Positions 18,633-27,450 are shown, numbered from the stretch's first letter. The stretch is 64,000 nt of DNA from Commensalibacter melissae (GCF_003691365.1 NZ_CP033087.1:1688501-1752500); one strand, 5' to 3'. Notes: generated by a model from the sequence alone, not told the origin. Translations and numbers: made by a program.

Positions 18633-18771
18633 TTCACGAAATAGTAATTTTTTTAATTTAATTCTAAATCAGGGAAAATTGATCTATGATTGCTATTCTT
18701 CAAATGGCTTGTATTTTACAGGTTATTTCAATCATCAATAAACTTTTTTTTATTCAAGTTCAAATATTTAT

Positions 18772-20091
18772 ATGAACAATCAACCGCATTCTATCAAAGC
18801 GTTTATGATCGCCGCTCCCAAATCGGCAAGTGGAAAAACAACCATCACCCTAGGATTATTAACTGCTTTACGCCGTAAAAACATACATGTTCGTGCGGCA
18901 AAATCAGGACCAGATTATATCGATCCCGCCTTTCACGCCATCGCGACGCAAAACACATCCTTTAATTTAGATAGCTGGGCCATGCCTTTTCCTTTACTTG
19001 ACCATTTATTTAATGCCTCAACAAAAAGCGCAGAATTATTCATCATTGAATCCTCGATGGGGTTTTTGGACGGCATCGAAAATGAAGAGGGCAAAAGAGG
19101 ATGTGGAGCTGATCTGGCAATACGCTACAACATTCCAATCTTATTGGTTCTGGATATTACTGGTCAGGCGCAATCGGCCGCTGCTATTGCCTATGGTTTC
19201 GCCAATATAAACCCGAAATTCAAGATTCTCGGTGTAATTTTAAATAATGTGGCATCCACCCGTCATTATCAAAATACCAAAGCTGCCTTTGACCGGATTA
19301 ATATTCCGATATTGGGCAGTGTTCCCCGTAATTCAAAACTTCATTTACCGACAAGGCATCTGGGATTAATTCAAGCCGAAGAACATGAGGATCTGGATAA
19401 TCATCTTGATTTTCTGGCTGATTTTATTGAAGAAAATATAGATCTGGATAAATTATTGTCATATATTCCTCAGCTTTCCATCCCATCAGATAATTCAGTT
19501 ATTGCCCTACCACCCCTTGGTCAAAGAATAGCAATCGCAAGAGATCTCGCTTTCAGTTTCATTTATCCCCATATTCTTGATGGATGGCATCGGCAGGGAG
19601 CATCCATCCATTTTTTTTCTCCACTGCAAGATGAGGCACCATCAGAAAAATGTGATAGTTGCTGGCTACCAGGAGGATATCCAGAGCTATATGCTGAAAA
19701 AATTGCCAATGCCAATCAGTTTTTACAGGGTTTACAAAACTTTGCCCAAACTAAAACTGTGCATGGTGAATGCGGGGGATATATGGTTATGGGGAAAAGC
19801 CTCATTGACAAAAACGGGCAAGCACATAGAATGAGTGGGCTGCTCAGCCATAGCTGCAGTTATGCAAAACCTAAAATTCATTTAGGATATCGTATAGCGA
19901 GGTTACCTAACCAAAACGGGGATCTTACAATATATGGCCATGAATTTCATTACGCAACCCTTTCAGATCCAGGATCTGACCAGCCATATGCCTTACTGAG
20001 CGATGGAACAGACAATTATCTTGGTCCTGAAGGTGGAAGACGTAATAAAGTTACAGGCTGTTTTTTCCATAGTATTGCATTAAAATCATGA
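18772..20091 (+). CDS. cobB: Hydrogenobyrinic/cobyrinic acid a,c-diamide synthase CobB
   Basis: The 439-residue amidotransferase amidates the a and c side chains of the corrin using glutamine and ATP. The N-terminal P-loop-type motif is APKSASGKTT (15-24), followed by SGPDYIDPAFHA and the ESSMGFLDG segment. The C-terminal class I glutamine amidotransferase domain contains HGECGGYMVMG with the nucleophile Cys334, and YGHEFHYA with the catalytic His. The ATG was taken because it precedes the conserved domain directly. Its stop overlaps cobT by four bases. Confidence 0.95.
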   Translation: MNNQPHSIKAFMIAAPKSASGKTTITLGLLTALRRKNIHVRAAKSGPDYIDPAFHAIATQNTSFNLDSWAMPFPLLDHLFNASTKSAELFIIESSMGFLDGIENEEGKRGCGADLAIRYNIPILLVLDITGQAQSAAAIAYGFANINPKFKILGVILNNVASTRHYQNTKAAFDRINIPILGSVPRNSKLHLPTRHLGLIQAEEHEDLDNHLDFLADFIEENIDLDKLLSYIPQLSIPSDNSVIALPPLGQRIAIARDLAFSFIYPHILDGWHRQGASIHFFSPLQDEAPSEKCDSCWLPGGYPELYAEKIANANQFLQGLQNFAQTKTVHGECGGYMVMGKSLIDKNGQAHRMSGLLSHSCSYAKPKIHLGYRIARLPNQNGDLTIYGHEFHYATLSDPGSDQPYALLSDGTDNYLGPEGGRRNKVTGCFFHSIALKS

Positions 20092-21104
20092 AACACTTTA
20101 AGTCTATTACCGAATTAAGAAAATTGTGCCTTGTACTGCCCGAAAAGGATAAAAAAGCTGAACAGGCCACTTTTACCCGCCAGAATAACCTTTTAAAACC
20201 TCCTGGCAGTTTAGGAGAGCTTGAAAATCTGGTTGCATGGCTAGCATCCTGGCAAAAAAAAGAAATGCCCAGCCTCGATAAGGTATGTATCATGATTTTT
20301 GCTGGAAACCATGGCATTACCGACGAAAGTGTCACACCCTATAATGCTGTCGTTACGGAATTGATGGTCACCCAGATCGAACAGGGACATGCAGCAATTA
20401 ACCAGCTGGCAAAAACTGCGGGAGCAGAACTGCGTATTATCCCTCTAAATCATTTTGAGAAAACCAAAAACTTCTGTCATGAAGCGGCCATGTCAGAACA
20501 TGATTTCCTTAAGGCGGTCGAGACGGGATATAATGCCGTAACACCCAATATCAATCTGCTTTGTTTAGGGGAAGTTGGAATTGGCAATACAACAATAGCT
20601 GCCGCTTTGAGTGCCGCCCTGTTTGGTGGAAATGGCGCCCAATGGGTCAGCAAAGGCACAAGTCAATCGCCTGAATATATCCAGAACAAACAACGTGTTG
20701 TTGATAAGGCTCTAGCCAAACATCAGGATATTCTCGATGACCCACTTGAAATTTGCCGACACTTTGGTGGATATGAAGAAGCGGCTTTGTTGGGGGCCAC
20801 TTTGGCTGCTCGTTATCTCAATATTCCGGTATTATTAGATGGTTTTGTTTGCACCAGCGCTGTTGCTGCATTGCAAAAGCTAAACCCGTCAGGTCTTGAT
20901 CATGCAAAAATCAGCCATCTTTCTGCAGAAAAAGGGCATTTGTTATTGGCCGGAAACCTGAACCAATATCCTTTGATAGCCTTTAATATGCGATTGGGAG
21001 AAGGCAGCGGATGCGCAATAACCATTCCAATTCTTCAAGGTGCCCTAGCCTGTTATAAAGGTATGTCCACCTATGATGAGGCCGGATTACCTTCTCCTAA
21101 ATGA
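20088..21104 (+). CDS. cobT: Nicotinate-nucleotide-dimethylbenzimidazole phosphoribosyltransferase
   Basis: The 338-residue enzyme (CobT in Salmonella naming, CobU in Pseudomonas denitrificans naming) makes alpha-ribazole phosphate for the lower ligand of B12. Visible family segments are RQNNLLKPPGSLGELE near the start, IMIFAGNHGITDE, LLCLGEVGIGNTTIAAAL, LLDGFVCTSA and the C-terminal LGEGSGCAITIPIL with the catalytic Glu. It is coupled to cobB and cobS through ATGA overlaps. Length is normal. Confidence 0.95.
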   Translation: MKHFKSITELRKLCLVLPEKDKKAEQATFTRQNNLLKPPGSLGELENLVAWLASWQKKEMPSLDKVCIMIFAGNHGITDESVTPYNAVVTELMVTQIEQGHAAINQLAKTAGAELRIIPLNHFEKTKNFCHEAAMSEHDFLKAVETGYNAVTPNINLLCLGEVGIGNTTIAAALSAALFGGNGAQWVSKGTSQSPEYIQNKQRVVDKALAKHQDILDDPLEICRHFGGYEEAALLGATLAARYLNIPVLLDGFVCTSAVAALQKLNPSGLDHAKISHLSAEKGHLLLAGNLNQYPLIAFNMRLGEGSGCAITIPILQGALACYKGMSTYDEAGLPSPK

Positions 21105-21877
21105 TTTTTCTTTTCGTAAGGAAAGTCATAACTGATTTTTTCAGTAGTCTTTCCTTTTTTTCACGATTGCCAATTCATTATATTTATAATGATTTTCATT
21201 TCTTTTCATTTGCCAGATCCATATGGATTTGGCCATTTATTTCCGCTTTTATCGGTGGACTTGAAGGATGTTTTATTTATACCCTTTCTTTCACCACTCT
21301 ATCTTCGTCAATTATCGCCTTTTCAGCATTAGGATTTCATCTATTGCTAACCGGCTGTTTACACGAGGATGGATTGGCAGATTGTGCAGATGGATTTGGT
21401 GGCGGACATAGTATTGATCAAAAATTGACCATTATGAAAGATAGCCGTTTAGGCACATACGGGGTTCTAACATTATTAATTGTACTCGGAATACAAATCA
21501 CCTCCGTGATTTCTTTAATGACACTTCATCAGAAAATTATTCCGCTTTTAACAGCCATTGCGGTTTTATCCAGATCATCCATGTTGATCCCCGTTTTTAT
21601 CCTTTCCCCTGTTCAATCAAAAAGTATGGCCAGTCAGCTTGATCATATTCCATTTATTCCCAGTTTCATTCATTTCACCGTAACGATAAGCATATGTCTC
21701 TATCTCTTAAACTGGAAATTTACAATCTTGTATCTTTTGGTTTCCTTTATAACCGGTTTTTTATCCAGCTTGATTATCAACAACCATATTAAAGGATATA
21801 ACGGGGATTGCCTGGGCGCTGTTCAGGTATTATCCACAACCGCTTTACTCGTTACAAGCAATTTGTTGTTTATCTAA
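21101..21877 (+). CDS. cobS: Adenosylcobinamide-GDP ribazoletransferase (cobalamin synthase)
   Basis: The 258-residue integral membrane enzyme (CobS, or CobV in P. denitrificans naming) joins adenosylcobinamide-GDP and alpha-ribazole. The acidic motif LHEDGLADCADGFGGG and KDSRLGTYG are the family hallmarks. Several hydrophobic segments follow (about 40-65, 115-160, 185-225), and the C-terminal GYNGDCLGAVQ matches the second conserved motif. It is the last gene of the cobB-cobT-cobS operon and its 3' end overlaps the opposite-strand phosphatase gene by 33 bases. Confidence 0.94.
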   Translation: MIFLFVRKVITDFFSSLSFFSRLPIHYIYNDFHFFSFARSIWIWPFISAFIGGLEGCFIYTLSFTTLSSSIIAFSALGFHLLLTGCLHEDGLADCADGFGGGHSIDQKLTIMKDSRLGTYGVLTLLIVLGIQITSVISLMTLHQKIIPLLTAIAVLSRSSMLIPVFILSPVQSKSMASQLDHIPFIPSFIHFTVTISICLYLLNWKFTILYLLVSFITGFLSSLIINNHIKGYNGDCLGAVQVLSTTALLVTSNLLFI

Positions 21878-22423
21878 AGCATGTTTTGAAAAGGTAAATA
21901 ATTCAATTCGACCAAAATCTGGTAATGGACCTAACAGTTCAATTGATTTTTCTAACACAATCTGCCTTAAAAGCCGTAAAGGGCCACCATGTGAGACAAT
22001 CAAAATATTTTGACCCTTTTTTTTAATTTCATGCCAAATTTCAATAACCCTAGCAAGAAGTAATCGACCTGTTTCCCCTTCCGGAATCTGCCAATCCCAA
22101 GGATTTTCTGCCCAGGCATCAATGAATTCCTTGGGGATTTCATCCCATTTTTTTCCTTCCCATAAACCGAAATTCAATTCAATCAAGCGCCTATCTTCCT
22201 GATATGGAATCTGATATTGCAATGCAATGGCACGGGCCAACTTGAGACAACGTGACAAAGGGGAAGTATAAATCTGATCAATTGCAAACCCTTCTGGAAT
22301 CGAAACATATTGTTCCCATCCATTTCGTAAAGGTATATCTGAATGCCCGTAACACATGCCAGCAGGAATCTGAACAGGTGGATGACGCATTAAACCAATC
22401 TGGAAATGATCATTTATGCTCAT
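21845..22423 (-). CDS. cobC: Histidine phosphatase, CobC (alpha-ribazole phosphatase)-like
   Basis: The 192-residue protein belongs to the phosphoglycerate mutase-like histidine phosphatases. It has the MRHPPV motif (in place of the usual RHG), CYGHSDIPL, the IYTSPLSRCLKLA segment, the acidic LIELNFGLWEGKKWDEI region and the second catalytic His in IVSHGGPLRLL. Its place beside cobS suggests that it removes the phosphate of alpha-ribazole phosphate or of cobalamin phosphate. Specificity cannot be decided from sequence. Its 3' end overlaps cobS. Confidence 0.85.
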   Translation of the reverse strand: MSINDHFQIGLMRHPPVQIPAGMCYGHSDIPLRNGWEQYVSIPEGFAIDQIYTSPLSRCLKLARAIALQYQIPYQEDRRLIELNFGLWEGKKWDEIPKEFIDAWAENPWDWQIPEGETGRLLLARVIEIWHEIKKKGQNILIVSHGGPLRLLRQIVLEKSIELLGPLPDFGRIELFTFSKHALDKQQIACNE

Positions 22424-22445
22424 AATAATGAATCAACCTGTCCTT

Positions 22446-22598
22446 TCATTCATCAAAATCATTAAGATCCTGTTGAAAATTTTTTTTCTGTTCTTCTCTG
22501 CTCCAACGCCCCAATATCACATCCCATAACGCACAGATTATGGAATACATTACCAGTAAAACAATACAGGTTGATAAGAAAATAATTGCTGCCGCCAT
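22446..22598 (-). CDS. Small single-span membrane protein (50 aa)
   Basis: This short gene encodes 50 residues: MAAAIIFLSTCIVLLVMYSI begins the chain, a hydrophobic helix spans about 2-28, and the charged tail ends NDFDE. An AAAGGAAAAG ribosome site lies just upstream of the ATG, which supports translation. It has no family that I recognise. It could be an accessory subunit of a membrane complex or a short regulatory peptide. It lies 22 bases downstream of the start of the cobC-like gene on the same strand. Confidence 0.6.
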   Translation of the reverse strand: MAAAIIFLSTCIVLLVMYSIICALWDVILGRWSREEQKKNFQQDLNDFDE

Positions 22599-22763
22599 AT
22601 TCTTTTCCTTTCTTACCAACCTGCCATCAGAAAATTTAATAAAAAAATTAATGTATTCTATTCTTTAAACTATAATCCAGATTGTCATAAAATCCGACCG
22701 TTTGTAAACTATACGTTTTTTTTTACATGAAATAGAATTCTTAATTTTCAAACCACATTGTTA

Positions 22764-23624
22764 TTATGGTAAATTTTCCTTAATATATGGCGGGAGACAA
22801 AAAGATGCCATATGAACATCTGGAGACCAGTACCGTGTCAATCCTTCAAGTTTTGCCACCTTTGCTCGTTGCTTAATTATATCAACTGTTTGATTGGTTT
22901 GATTTTCTTTTTTTCCTGCAATCCCTAGCGTCATAAATCCACCCACATAGGTTGGAACCGCAGCGACATAAGCCGATACATATGAAAAGAATTTTTTACG
23001 ACGCAAACTGGTTTCCCGCAATTCCTCGGCTTGCATAAACGGAACACCACATTGATTCACAATCAGGCCGTCTCCAGTTAAAATTCTGGCTGCATTTCGA
23101 TAAAAATCATCCGTAAATAAAACTTCCCCAACACCAATTGGATCAGTGCTATCCACAATTATAACATCAAAACTTTCCTTTGGCGCATCGGCAACATACT
23201 GGATACCATCCCCAATAATCACTTCTGCACGTGGATCATTCCAGCAATCTTTTGAAATTTCAGGCAGAAATTCCTTGGACAGAGCGATAACATCCCCATC
23301 AATCTCCACCATAACCGCCTTTTCAACTGTTTGATGCTGTAAAACCCGACGTAAAACCCCACCATCTCCAGCACCAATAATCAGAACACGCTTTGCATTG
23401 CCATGTGTCAACAAGGGAACATGAACAAGCATTTCCTGATATACAAATTCATCTTTTTCAGTAATCTGGGTCACGCCATCCAGGAATAAAACCTTGCCAT
23501 ATTCTTCATTTTCAATAATGCGTATATCCTGAAATAAAGATTTTTTATGCACGATTTCCCTATCAGCACGGAAGCTCTGTTTCCAGGCCGGATACAACGT
23601 TTCATCAACCCATTTAAAAGACAT
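22764..23624 (-). CDS. speE: Spermidine synthase
   Basis: The 286-residue aminopropyltransferase makes spermidine from putrescine and decarboxylated SAM. The family motifs are QDIRIIENEEYGKVLFLDG, the SAM-binding VLIIGAGDGGVLRRVL, DSTDPIGVGEVLF with the substrate-binding Asp and the PTYVGGFMTLGIA segment. Cleanly paired with speD on the same strand, 92 bases apart, so the two steps of spermidine synthesis are encoded together. Start MSFKWVDETLYPAW is the usual N-terminus. Confidence 0.96.
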   Translation of the reverse strand: MSFKWVDETLYPAWKQSFRADREIVHKKSLFQDIRIIENEEYGKVLFLDGVTQITEKDEFVYQEMLVHVPLLTHGNAKRVLIIGAGDGGVLRRVLQHQTVEKAVMVEIDGDVIALSKEFLPEISKDCWNDPRAEVIIGDGIQYVADAPKESFDVIIVDSTDPIGVGEVLFTDDFYRNAARILTGDGLIVNQCGVPFMQAEELRETSLRRKKFFSYVSAYVAAVPTYVGGFMTLGIAGKKENQTNQTVDIIKQRAKVAKLEGLTRYWSPDVHMASFCLPPYIKENLP

Positions 23625-23716
23625 TAAATTCTGCTTTCACCTTTATTGAATGACAAAAAAAACTGGACAATATTCTTTTGTCCAGTGTTTGTTACTACTA
23701 TAGAAATATCGTTTTT

Positions 23717-24181
23717 CTATAAATTTTCTTTCCCACGCCTCTGTTCGTCCAGTACAATTCTTTCAGGTTTAAAGAAATGTTGTAAAACAGGAATGGCAAG
23801 ATACGGATCACAAGAACCACACATGAAAATGTCCAGAGCAGCAAAATTCCGTTCTGGCCAGGTATGAATGGAAATATGGCTTTCCGCCAAAACAACAACA
23901 CCAGAAACCCCACCATTCGGTGAAAAATGATGAAAATGACTGTGTAATATCGTGGCCCCAGCTACAACAGCAGCTTCACACAAGATGCGATCAATCTCTT
24001 CTGGATTATCCAGATTGGTTGCATCCCACAAATCAACAAGAAGATGCGTTCCTGCAAAACGCATACCATCTTTAACAATAAAATAATCTTTACGATCTTC
24101 CATATTTTCTGAAAAATCAATTGAAACCTGGTTATTTCTCGGAGTTTCCGAGACCATCCCCAGTTGAGCAAGTCCGTTCAT
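23717..24181 (-). CDS. speD: S-adenosylmethionine decarboxylase proenzyme
   Basis: The 154-residue proenzyme supplies decarboxylated SAM to SpeE. The self-cleavage site is in AESHISIHTWPE (Glu100/Ser101 from the chosen start): Ser becomes the pyruvoyl group, while the His in HTWPE and the Cys in FMCG are the processing and catalytic residues. The ATG at 24181 has an AGGGG site about six bases upstream; a GTG one codon earlier is less well spaced. A nested GC-rich hairpin lies in the leader just before this ribosome site. Confidence 0.95.
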   Translation of the reverse strand: MNGLAQLGMVSETPRNNQVSIDFSENMEDRKDYFIVKDGMRFAGTHLLVDLWDATNLDNPEEIDRILCEAAVVAGATILHSHFHHFSPNGGVSGVVVLAESHISIHTWPERNFAALDIFMCGSCDPYLAIPVLQHFFKPERIVLDEQRRGKENL

Positions 24182-24184
24182 CAC

Positions 24185-24592
24185 GTACCCCTAAACCAGT
24201 AGACGGCCTGTTGGGCAATATGCCCCCTTGGGCCAAAGAATAAAGTGAAACTAGAACATACATAAACTTCAATCAGAAACGAACCCTGTTCTAGTAATCA
24301 AACAGAATTTGTCCTAATCAATAATATATCATATATTCCGCGAAATAACGACCACCGTTATATTTAGGTTAGTATATGACCCCTTCACTGACGAATCTCA
24401 AGTTTTTTTTTATATTTTTTCAAAAAAATATTTTTTTTACATTTTTAGACTCAAAATCTTGTTTTTATTAATTTACCCACTATTTTTTAAAATTTATTTT
24501 TTTTACTTGGCGAAATAGTTACTCGCTATTATAAAGCTCTAATAAAAGTAATTTAGGCTACTTTATTATTCCATATCTATAGCAGGTGCATA
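24185..24592. other. Divergent intergenic region between speD and dksA
   Basis: These 408 bases hold the leaders and promoters of two divergent genes. Apart from the speD-proximal hairpin there is a six-base stem ATAACG/CGTTAT at 24345-24361 and long runs of T (24402-24440 and 24475-24505) ahead of dksA. No reading frame of note is seen. Confidence 0.5.
24205..24234 (-). promoter_or_regulatory. GC-rich nested hairpin in the speD leader
   Basis: Within AT-rich DNA, GGCC at 24205-24208 can pair with GGCC at 24231-24234, and GGGCA with TGCCC (24213-24217 and 24221-24225) around a three-base loop. On the minus strand this hairpin lies about ten bases before the speD ribosome site. It could affect speD translation or termination. 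It resembles no riboswitch class that I recognise. Confidence 0.35.
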
Positions 24593-25024
24593 ATGAATAC
24601 GTTACCGCTTGATAAAAACTATCGCCCTTCTGAAGATGAGGAATTCATGAATCCTCGTCAGCTTGCATATTTTAAAAAGAAATTGGAAGATTGGCGGGAT
24701 TCTCTTTTGCAAAATTCAACTGAGGCCCTTAATCATCTCTCAGAAGATAAAAATGTTGATATTGATCTCAATGACCGGGCCAGTTCTGAAACAGACCGCG
24801 CAATTGAGCTGCGTACTCATGACCGGGCCAGAAAACTGCTTGCAAAAATCAATAACGCACTTCAGAAAATTGAAGATGGTTCTTATGGCTATTGTGAGGT
24901 AACAGGAGAACCCATCAGTTTGAAGCGGCTAGAGGCCCGCCCCATCGCCACTCTTTCCATTGAAGCTCAAGAACAACATGAGAGAAAGGAGCGCGTTTAT
25001 CGAGATGACCAACCAATTGACTAA
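24593..25024 (+). CDS. dksA: RNA polymerase-binding factor DksA
   Basis: The 143-residue protein acts with ppGpp at the RNA polymerase secondary channel. The coiled-coil tip motif DxxDxA is present as DLNDRA (58-63). The C-terminal zinc-finger region reads GYCEVTGEPISLKRLEARPIA: only Cys101 remains, and the other three finger positions are Thr, Ser and Ala. Cys-poor versions are common in alphaproteobacteria, so this is a lineage trait rather than damage. It is monocistronic, divergent from speD and convergent with panC. Confidence 0.93.
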   Translation: MNTLPLDKNYRPSEDEEFMNPRQLAYFKKKLEDWRDSLLQNSTEALNHLSEDKNVDIDLNDRASSETDRAIELRTHDRARKLLAKINNALQKIEDGSYGYCEVTGEPISLKRLEARPIATLSIEAQEQHERKERVYRDDQPID

Positions 25025-25032
25025 ACCATGAC

Positions 25033-25067
25033 TTATTTTCCATTTCAATTAAATAAATGGAAAATAA
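25033..25067. terminator. Bidirectional hairpin between dksA and panC
   Basis: A 13-base perfect inverted repeat (TTATTTTCCATTT with AAATGGAAAATAA, 9-base loop) lies between the convergent stops of dksA and panC. The T-rich arms could serve as the tail in either direction. Confidence 0.55.
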
Positions 25068-25070
25068 ATT

Positions 25071-25892
25071 TCATATATTATCCAATAATCGTACACTTCC
25101 CAGTTTTACCGCTGCAATAAGACGTGCATTATCATTCCACTTGGTTATTTTCTGTAGAGAATTTCCATCAACCGCACAAAAATAATCCACTTTAAACTCT
25201 TTTTTTTCCAATGCCTCTATTGCGTTTGATAAAATAAGTGAAATATTACCTCCACTTTTTAACTTTAGATAAGCCTCTTGTAATATTTTATACAAAAACG
25301 GTGCTCGCGAACGCTCTTCACTCGTAAGAAAACGATTCCTGGATGATTTTGCAAGACCATCTTTTTCACGCACGATTGGCACATTCACCAAAGTAACAGG
25401 TAAAAGCAAATCCTTTACCATTCTGTGAATCACCTGAATTTGTTGCCAATCCTTTTCCCCAAAGCAGGCAAATTTAGGTCTGACTAAAGAAAACAATCGA
25501 TAAACAACGGTTGCAACGCCTGAAAAATGACCTTTACGCAATGCACCTTCCCATTGTAAAGCTGGTCCACCTATCTCAATACGCGTGTCAAAACCTTTTG
25601 GATAGATATCCTCGACTTTTGGAAACCACACTATATCGACCTGATTTTGTTCAAGCAAATGAACATCCTCTTTTTCAAGTTTAGGATATCGAAGAAAATC
25701 CTCTTTCTGATCAAATTGTAAAGGATTGACAAAAACACTTACAATGCAATGTTTGGCTATTTTCTTGGCTTTCTTTACCAAAGCAAGATGACCTTCGTGT
25801 AAAGCTCCCATCGTTGGAACAAAGGATACATCAATCATGTCTAAATGTCCTCTCTCCCTTAAAAACTCATTCAAATCATGGGTAATAATCAT
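25071..25892 (-). CDS. panC: Pantothenate synthetase
   Basis: The 273-residue ligase joins pantoate and beta-alanine. It has the nucleotidyl-transfer signature PTMGALHEGHLALVKKA (His-x-Gly-His), VFVNPLQFDQKEDFLRYP, the GHFSGVATVVYRLF segment, CFGEKDWQQIQVI and the KSSRNRFL motif. All are standard PanC features. It is alone on its strand and converges with dksA. Start and length are normal. Confidence 0.96.
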   Translation of the reverse strand: MIITHDLNEFLRERGHLDMIDVSFVPTMGALHEGHLALVKKAKKIAKHCIVSVFVNPLQFDQKEDFLRYPKLEKEDVHLLEQNQVDIVWFPKVEDIYPKGFDTRIEIGGPALQWEGALRKGHFSGVATVVYRLFSLVRPKFACFGEKDWQQIQVIHRMVKDLLLPVTLVNVPIVREKDGLAKSSRNRFLTSEERSRAPFLYKILQEAYLKLKSGGNISLILSNAIEALEKKEFKVDYFCAVDGNSLQKITKWNDNARLIAAVKLGSVRLLDNI

Positions 25893-26135
25893 ATCTTCCC
25901 CTATTTCCCTAGTATATTTATGTAATATGCTTTTTAATAATAATTTTTAAAATTCATGAAAGTTTAATTAGGATACCAACGATTCCTTTCCTTATCGTAA
26001 AATGAAGATGTTTTAAAGCCACAGTTTGTTTTGAATAACATTATTTACGAAATAAAAATCATTTCAAAAAGACTAATTATCAGAGATAATATATTTATTT
26101 CTTAATCTTTTTAACATTCAAGATGATTTATTAAA

Positions 26136-27032
26136 ATGATCCGTAAAATTATCTCGGTTTTCTTCCTTACGTTTCTTGTCGCCTGTGGTGGACCACCAAA
26201 TAACCCCCGTATAACACCAACTCAACAAACAACATCATCGCAAAAACCGGTCGGATATTATTATAATGACCGTGTTCCAGATTTTGCAGTTAGAAATTAT
26301 GAACCTTTTTCCCGCCAGGAAGTAGTAGCGTTAACCTTACGCGAATGGCGCGTATTTAACCAACCCATTGCCGATGAAGATCCCCTTCAGCGTCCTGAAC
26401 CAACAAGTCCGGATGTAAAGGCTGAACGTTCATCTGGTTTATGGCAACGGGTGGGTGAATATTGGTGGATCGGTATGGATCCCGGCATGAAAGAAGGAAG
26501 TTATACTGGAAAACATAATAGTAATGGAACCGTTTTCAACTTTATCAACGATGGAAATTATGCCTGGTCCGCGGCTTTTATCTCTTATATCATGAGAATT
26601 GCAGGTGCAAATGACCGTTTCCCCTATTCACCCAATCATTCAACCTATATTAATGCAGCCGCTTCTGGAACATCTCCTGTCTTAAGGGGGCATGATCCAG
26701 CCACTTATGCACCAAAACTGGGTGACATGATTTGTACCGCCAGAGGTAAAAGCCGAAACACTATCCGTTTTAATACACTTCCCACAACATACGGATTTCC
26801 TGCACATTGCGCTATTGTCGTTATGACAAATCAGAACATGCAACCTTTTGGCAAGGAAATCAGCATTATTGGCGGCAACGTAAATGATTCCGTTGCATTG
26901 ACCCATGTACCTGTTGACACTCAGGGCATGATATCCAATGCAAATGGTGAAAGCTATGACTATCGTTATCCCTGGTGTATTGTCATTGAAATCGTATATG
27001 ATGCAGAGGCAAGCCCTCCTACAAATATGTGA
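26136..27032 (+). CDS. DUF2272-containing lipoprotein
   Basis: The 298-residue protein begins with a lipoprotein signal peptide whose lipobox is LVAC (Cys17), so the mature protein should be anchored in a membrane facing the periplasm. The central region with GEYWWIGMD, YAWSAAFISYIMRIAGA, the NHSTYINAA segment and PKLGDMICTAR matches DUF2272, a domain thought to relate to NlpC/P60- or CHAP-like hydrolases. The Cys in DMIC and the His in PAHCAIVV are candidate catalytic residues (inference). It converges with the rhodanese gene 8 bases away. Confidence 0.75.
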   Translation: MIRKIISVFFLTFLVACGGPPNNPRITPTQQTTSSQKPVGYYYNDRVPDFAVRNYEPFSRQEVVALTLREWRVFNQPIADEDPLQRPEPTSPDVKAERSSGLWQRVGEYWWIGMDPGMKEGSYTGKHNSNGTVFNFINDGNYAWSAAFISYIMRIAGANDRFPYSPNHSTYINAAASGTSPVLRGHDPATYAPKLGDMICTARGKSRNTIRFNTLPTTYGFPAHCAIVVMTNQNMQPFGKEISIIGGNVNDSVALTHVPVDTQGMISNANGESYDYRYPWCIVIEIVYDAEASPPTNM

Positions 27033-27039
27033 AAATTAT

Positions 27040-27450
27040 TTAAGATTTTTTCGTGAAAGGTAAATTATCTGCTAGCCAACCAGCAATTGTCCCCCTTACT
27101 CCATGGACATTTGCTGGCCCTTCAAACCCTTCTTTTATATTGTAAACACTTTTATAGCCTTCATCCTTTGCCAAGATTGCAGCGATTCGACTTCGTCCTC
27201 CCATAAGACATAAGAATAATAAAGGCCGATCTAATTGCGTTACGGTTTTTTTCAACTCCCGTATAAAATTCACATTTCTATTTCCCATCCTGTCTTGTAG
27301 GCTAATCTTGATAACTTCCTTACCTAGAGATGATAACTCTGGATAGCCGACCTGTTCCCACTCCTCCGGCGTTCTGACATCAATTAACAGAGCCTGCCCA
27401 TCCTTTTTTAACAAATCCCAAGCTTCTTTAGGCATTATTTCTGGTATCAT
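27040..27450 (-). CDS. Rhodanese-domain sulfurtransferase-like protein
   Basis: A single rhodanese domain of 136 residues. DVRTPEEW near residue 24 and the active-site loop LCLMGGRSRIAA, with the Cys followed by a six-residue loop, are typical of rhodaneses. The C-terminal GFEGPANVHGVRGTIAGW matches a subgroup of alphaproteobacterial rhodanese-like proteins. It probably moves a persulfide sulfur or has a signalling role; the acceptor is unknown. No signal peptide. Confidence 0.85.
   Translation of the reverse strand: MIPEIMPKEAWDLLKKDGQALLIDVRTPEEWEQVGYPELSSLGKEVIKISLQDRMGNRNVNFIRELKKTVTQLDRPLLFLCLMGGRSRIAAILAKDEGYKSVYNIKEGFEGPANVHGVRGTIAGWLADNLPFTKKS

Noticed and set aside
18622-18771. Cobalamin riboswitch sought between cbiD and cobB
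   Set aside because: The 150 bases are too short and show no B12-box-like core that I can recognise.
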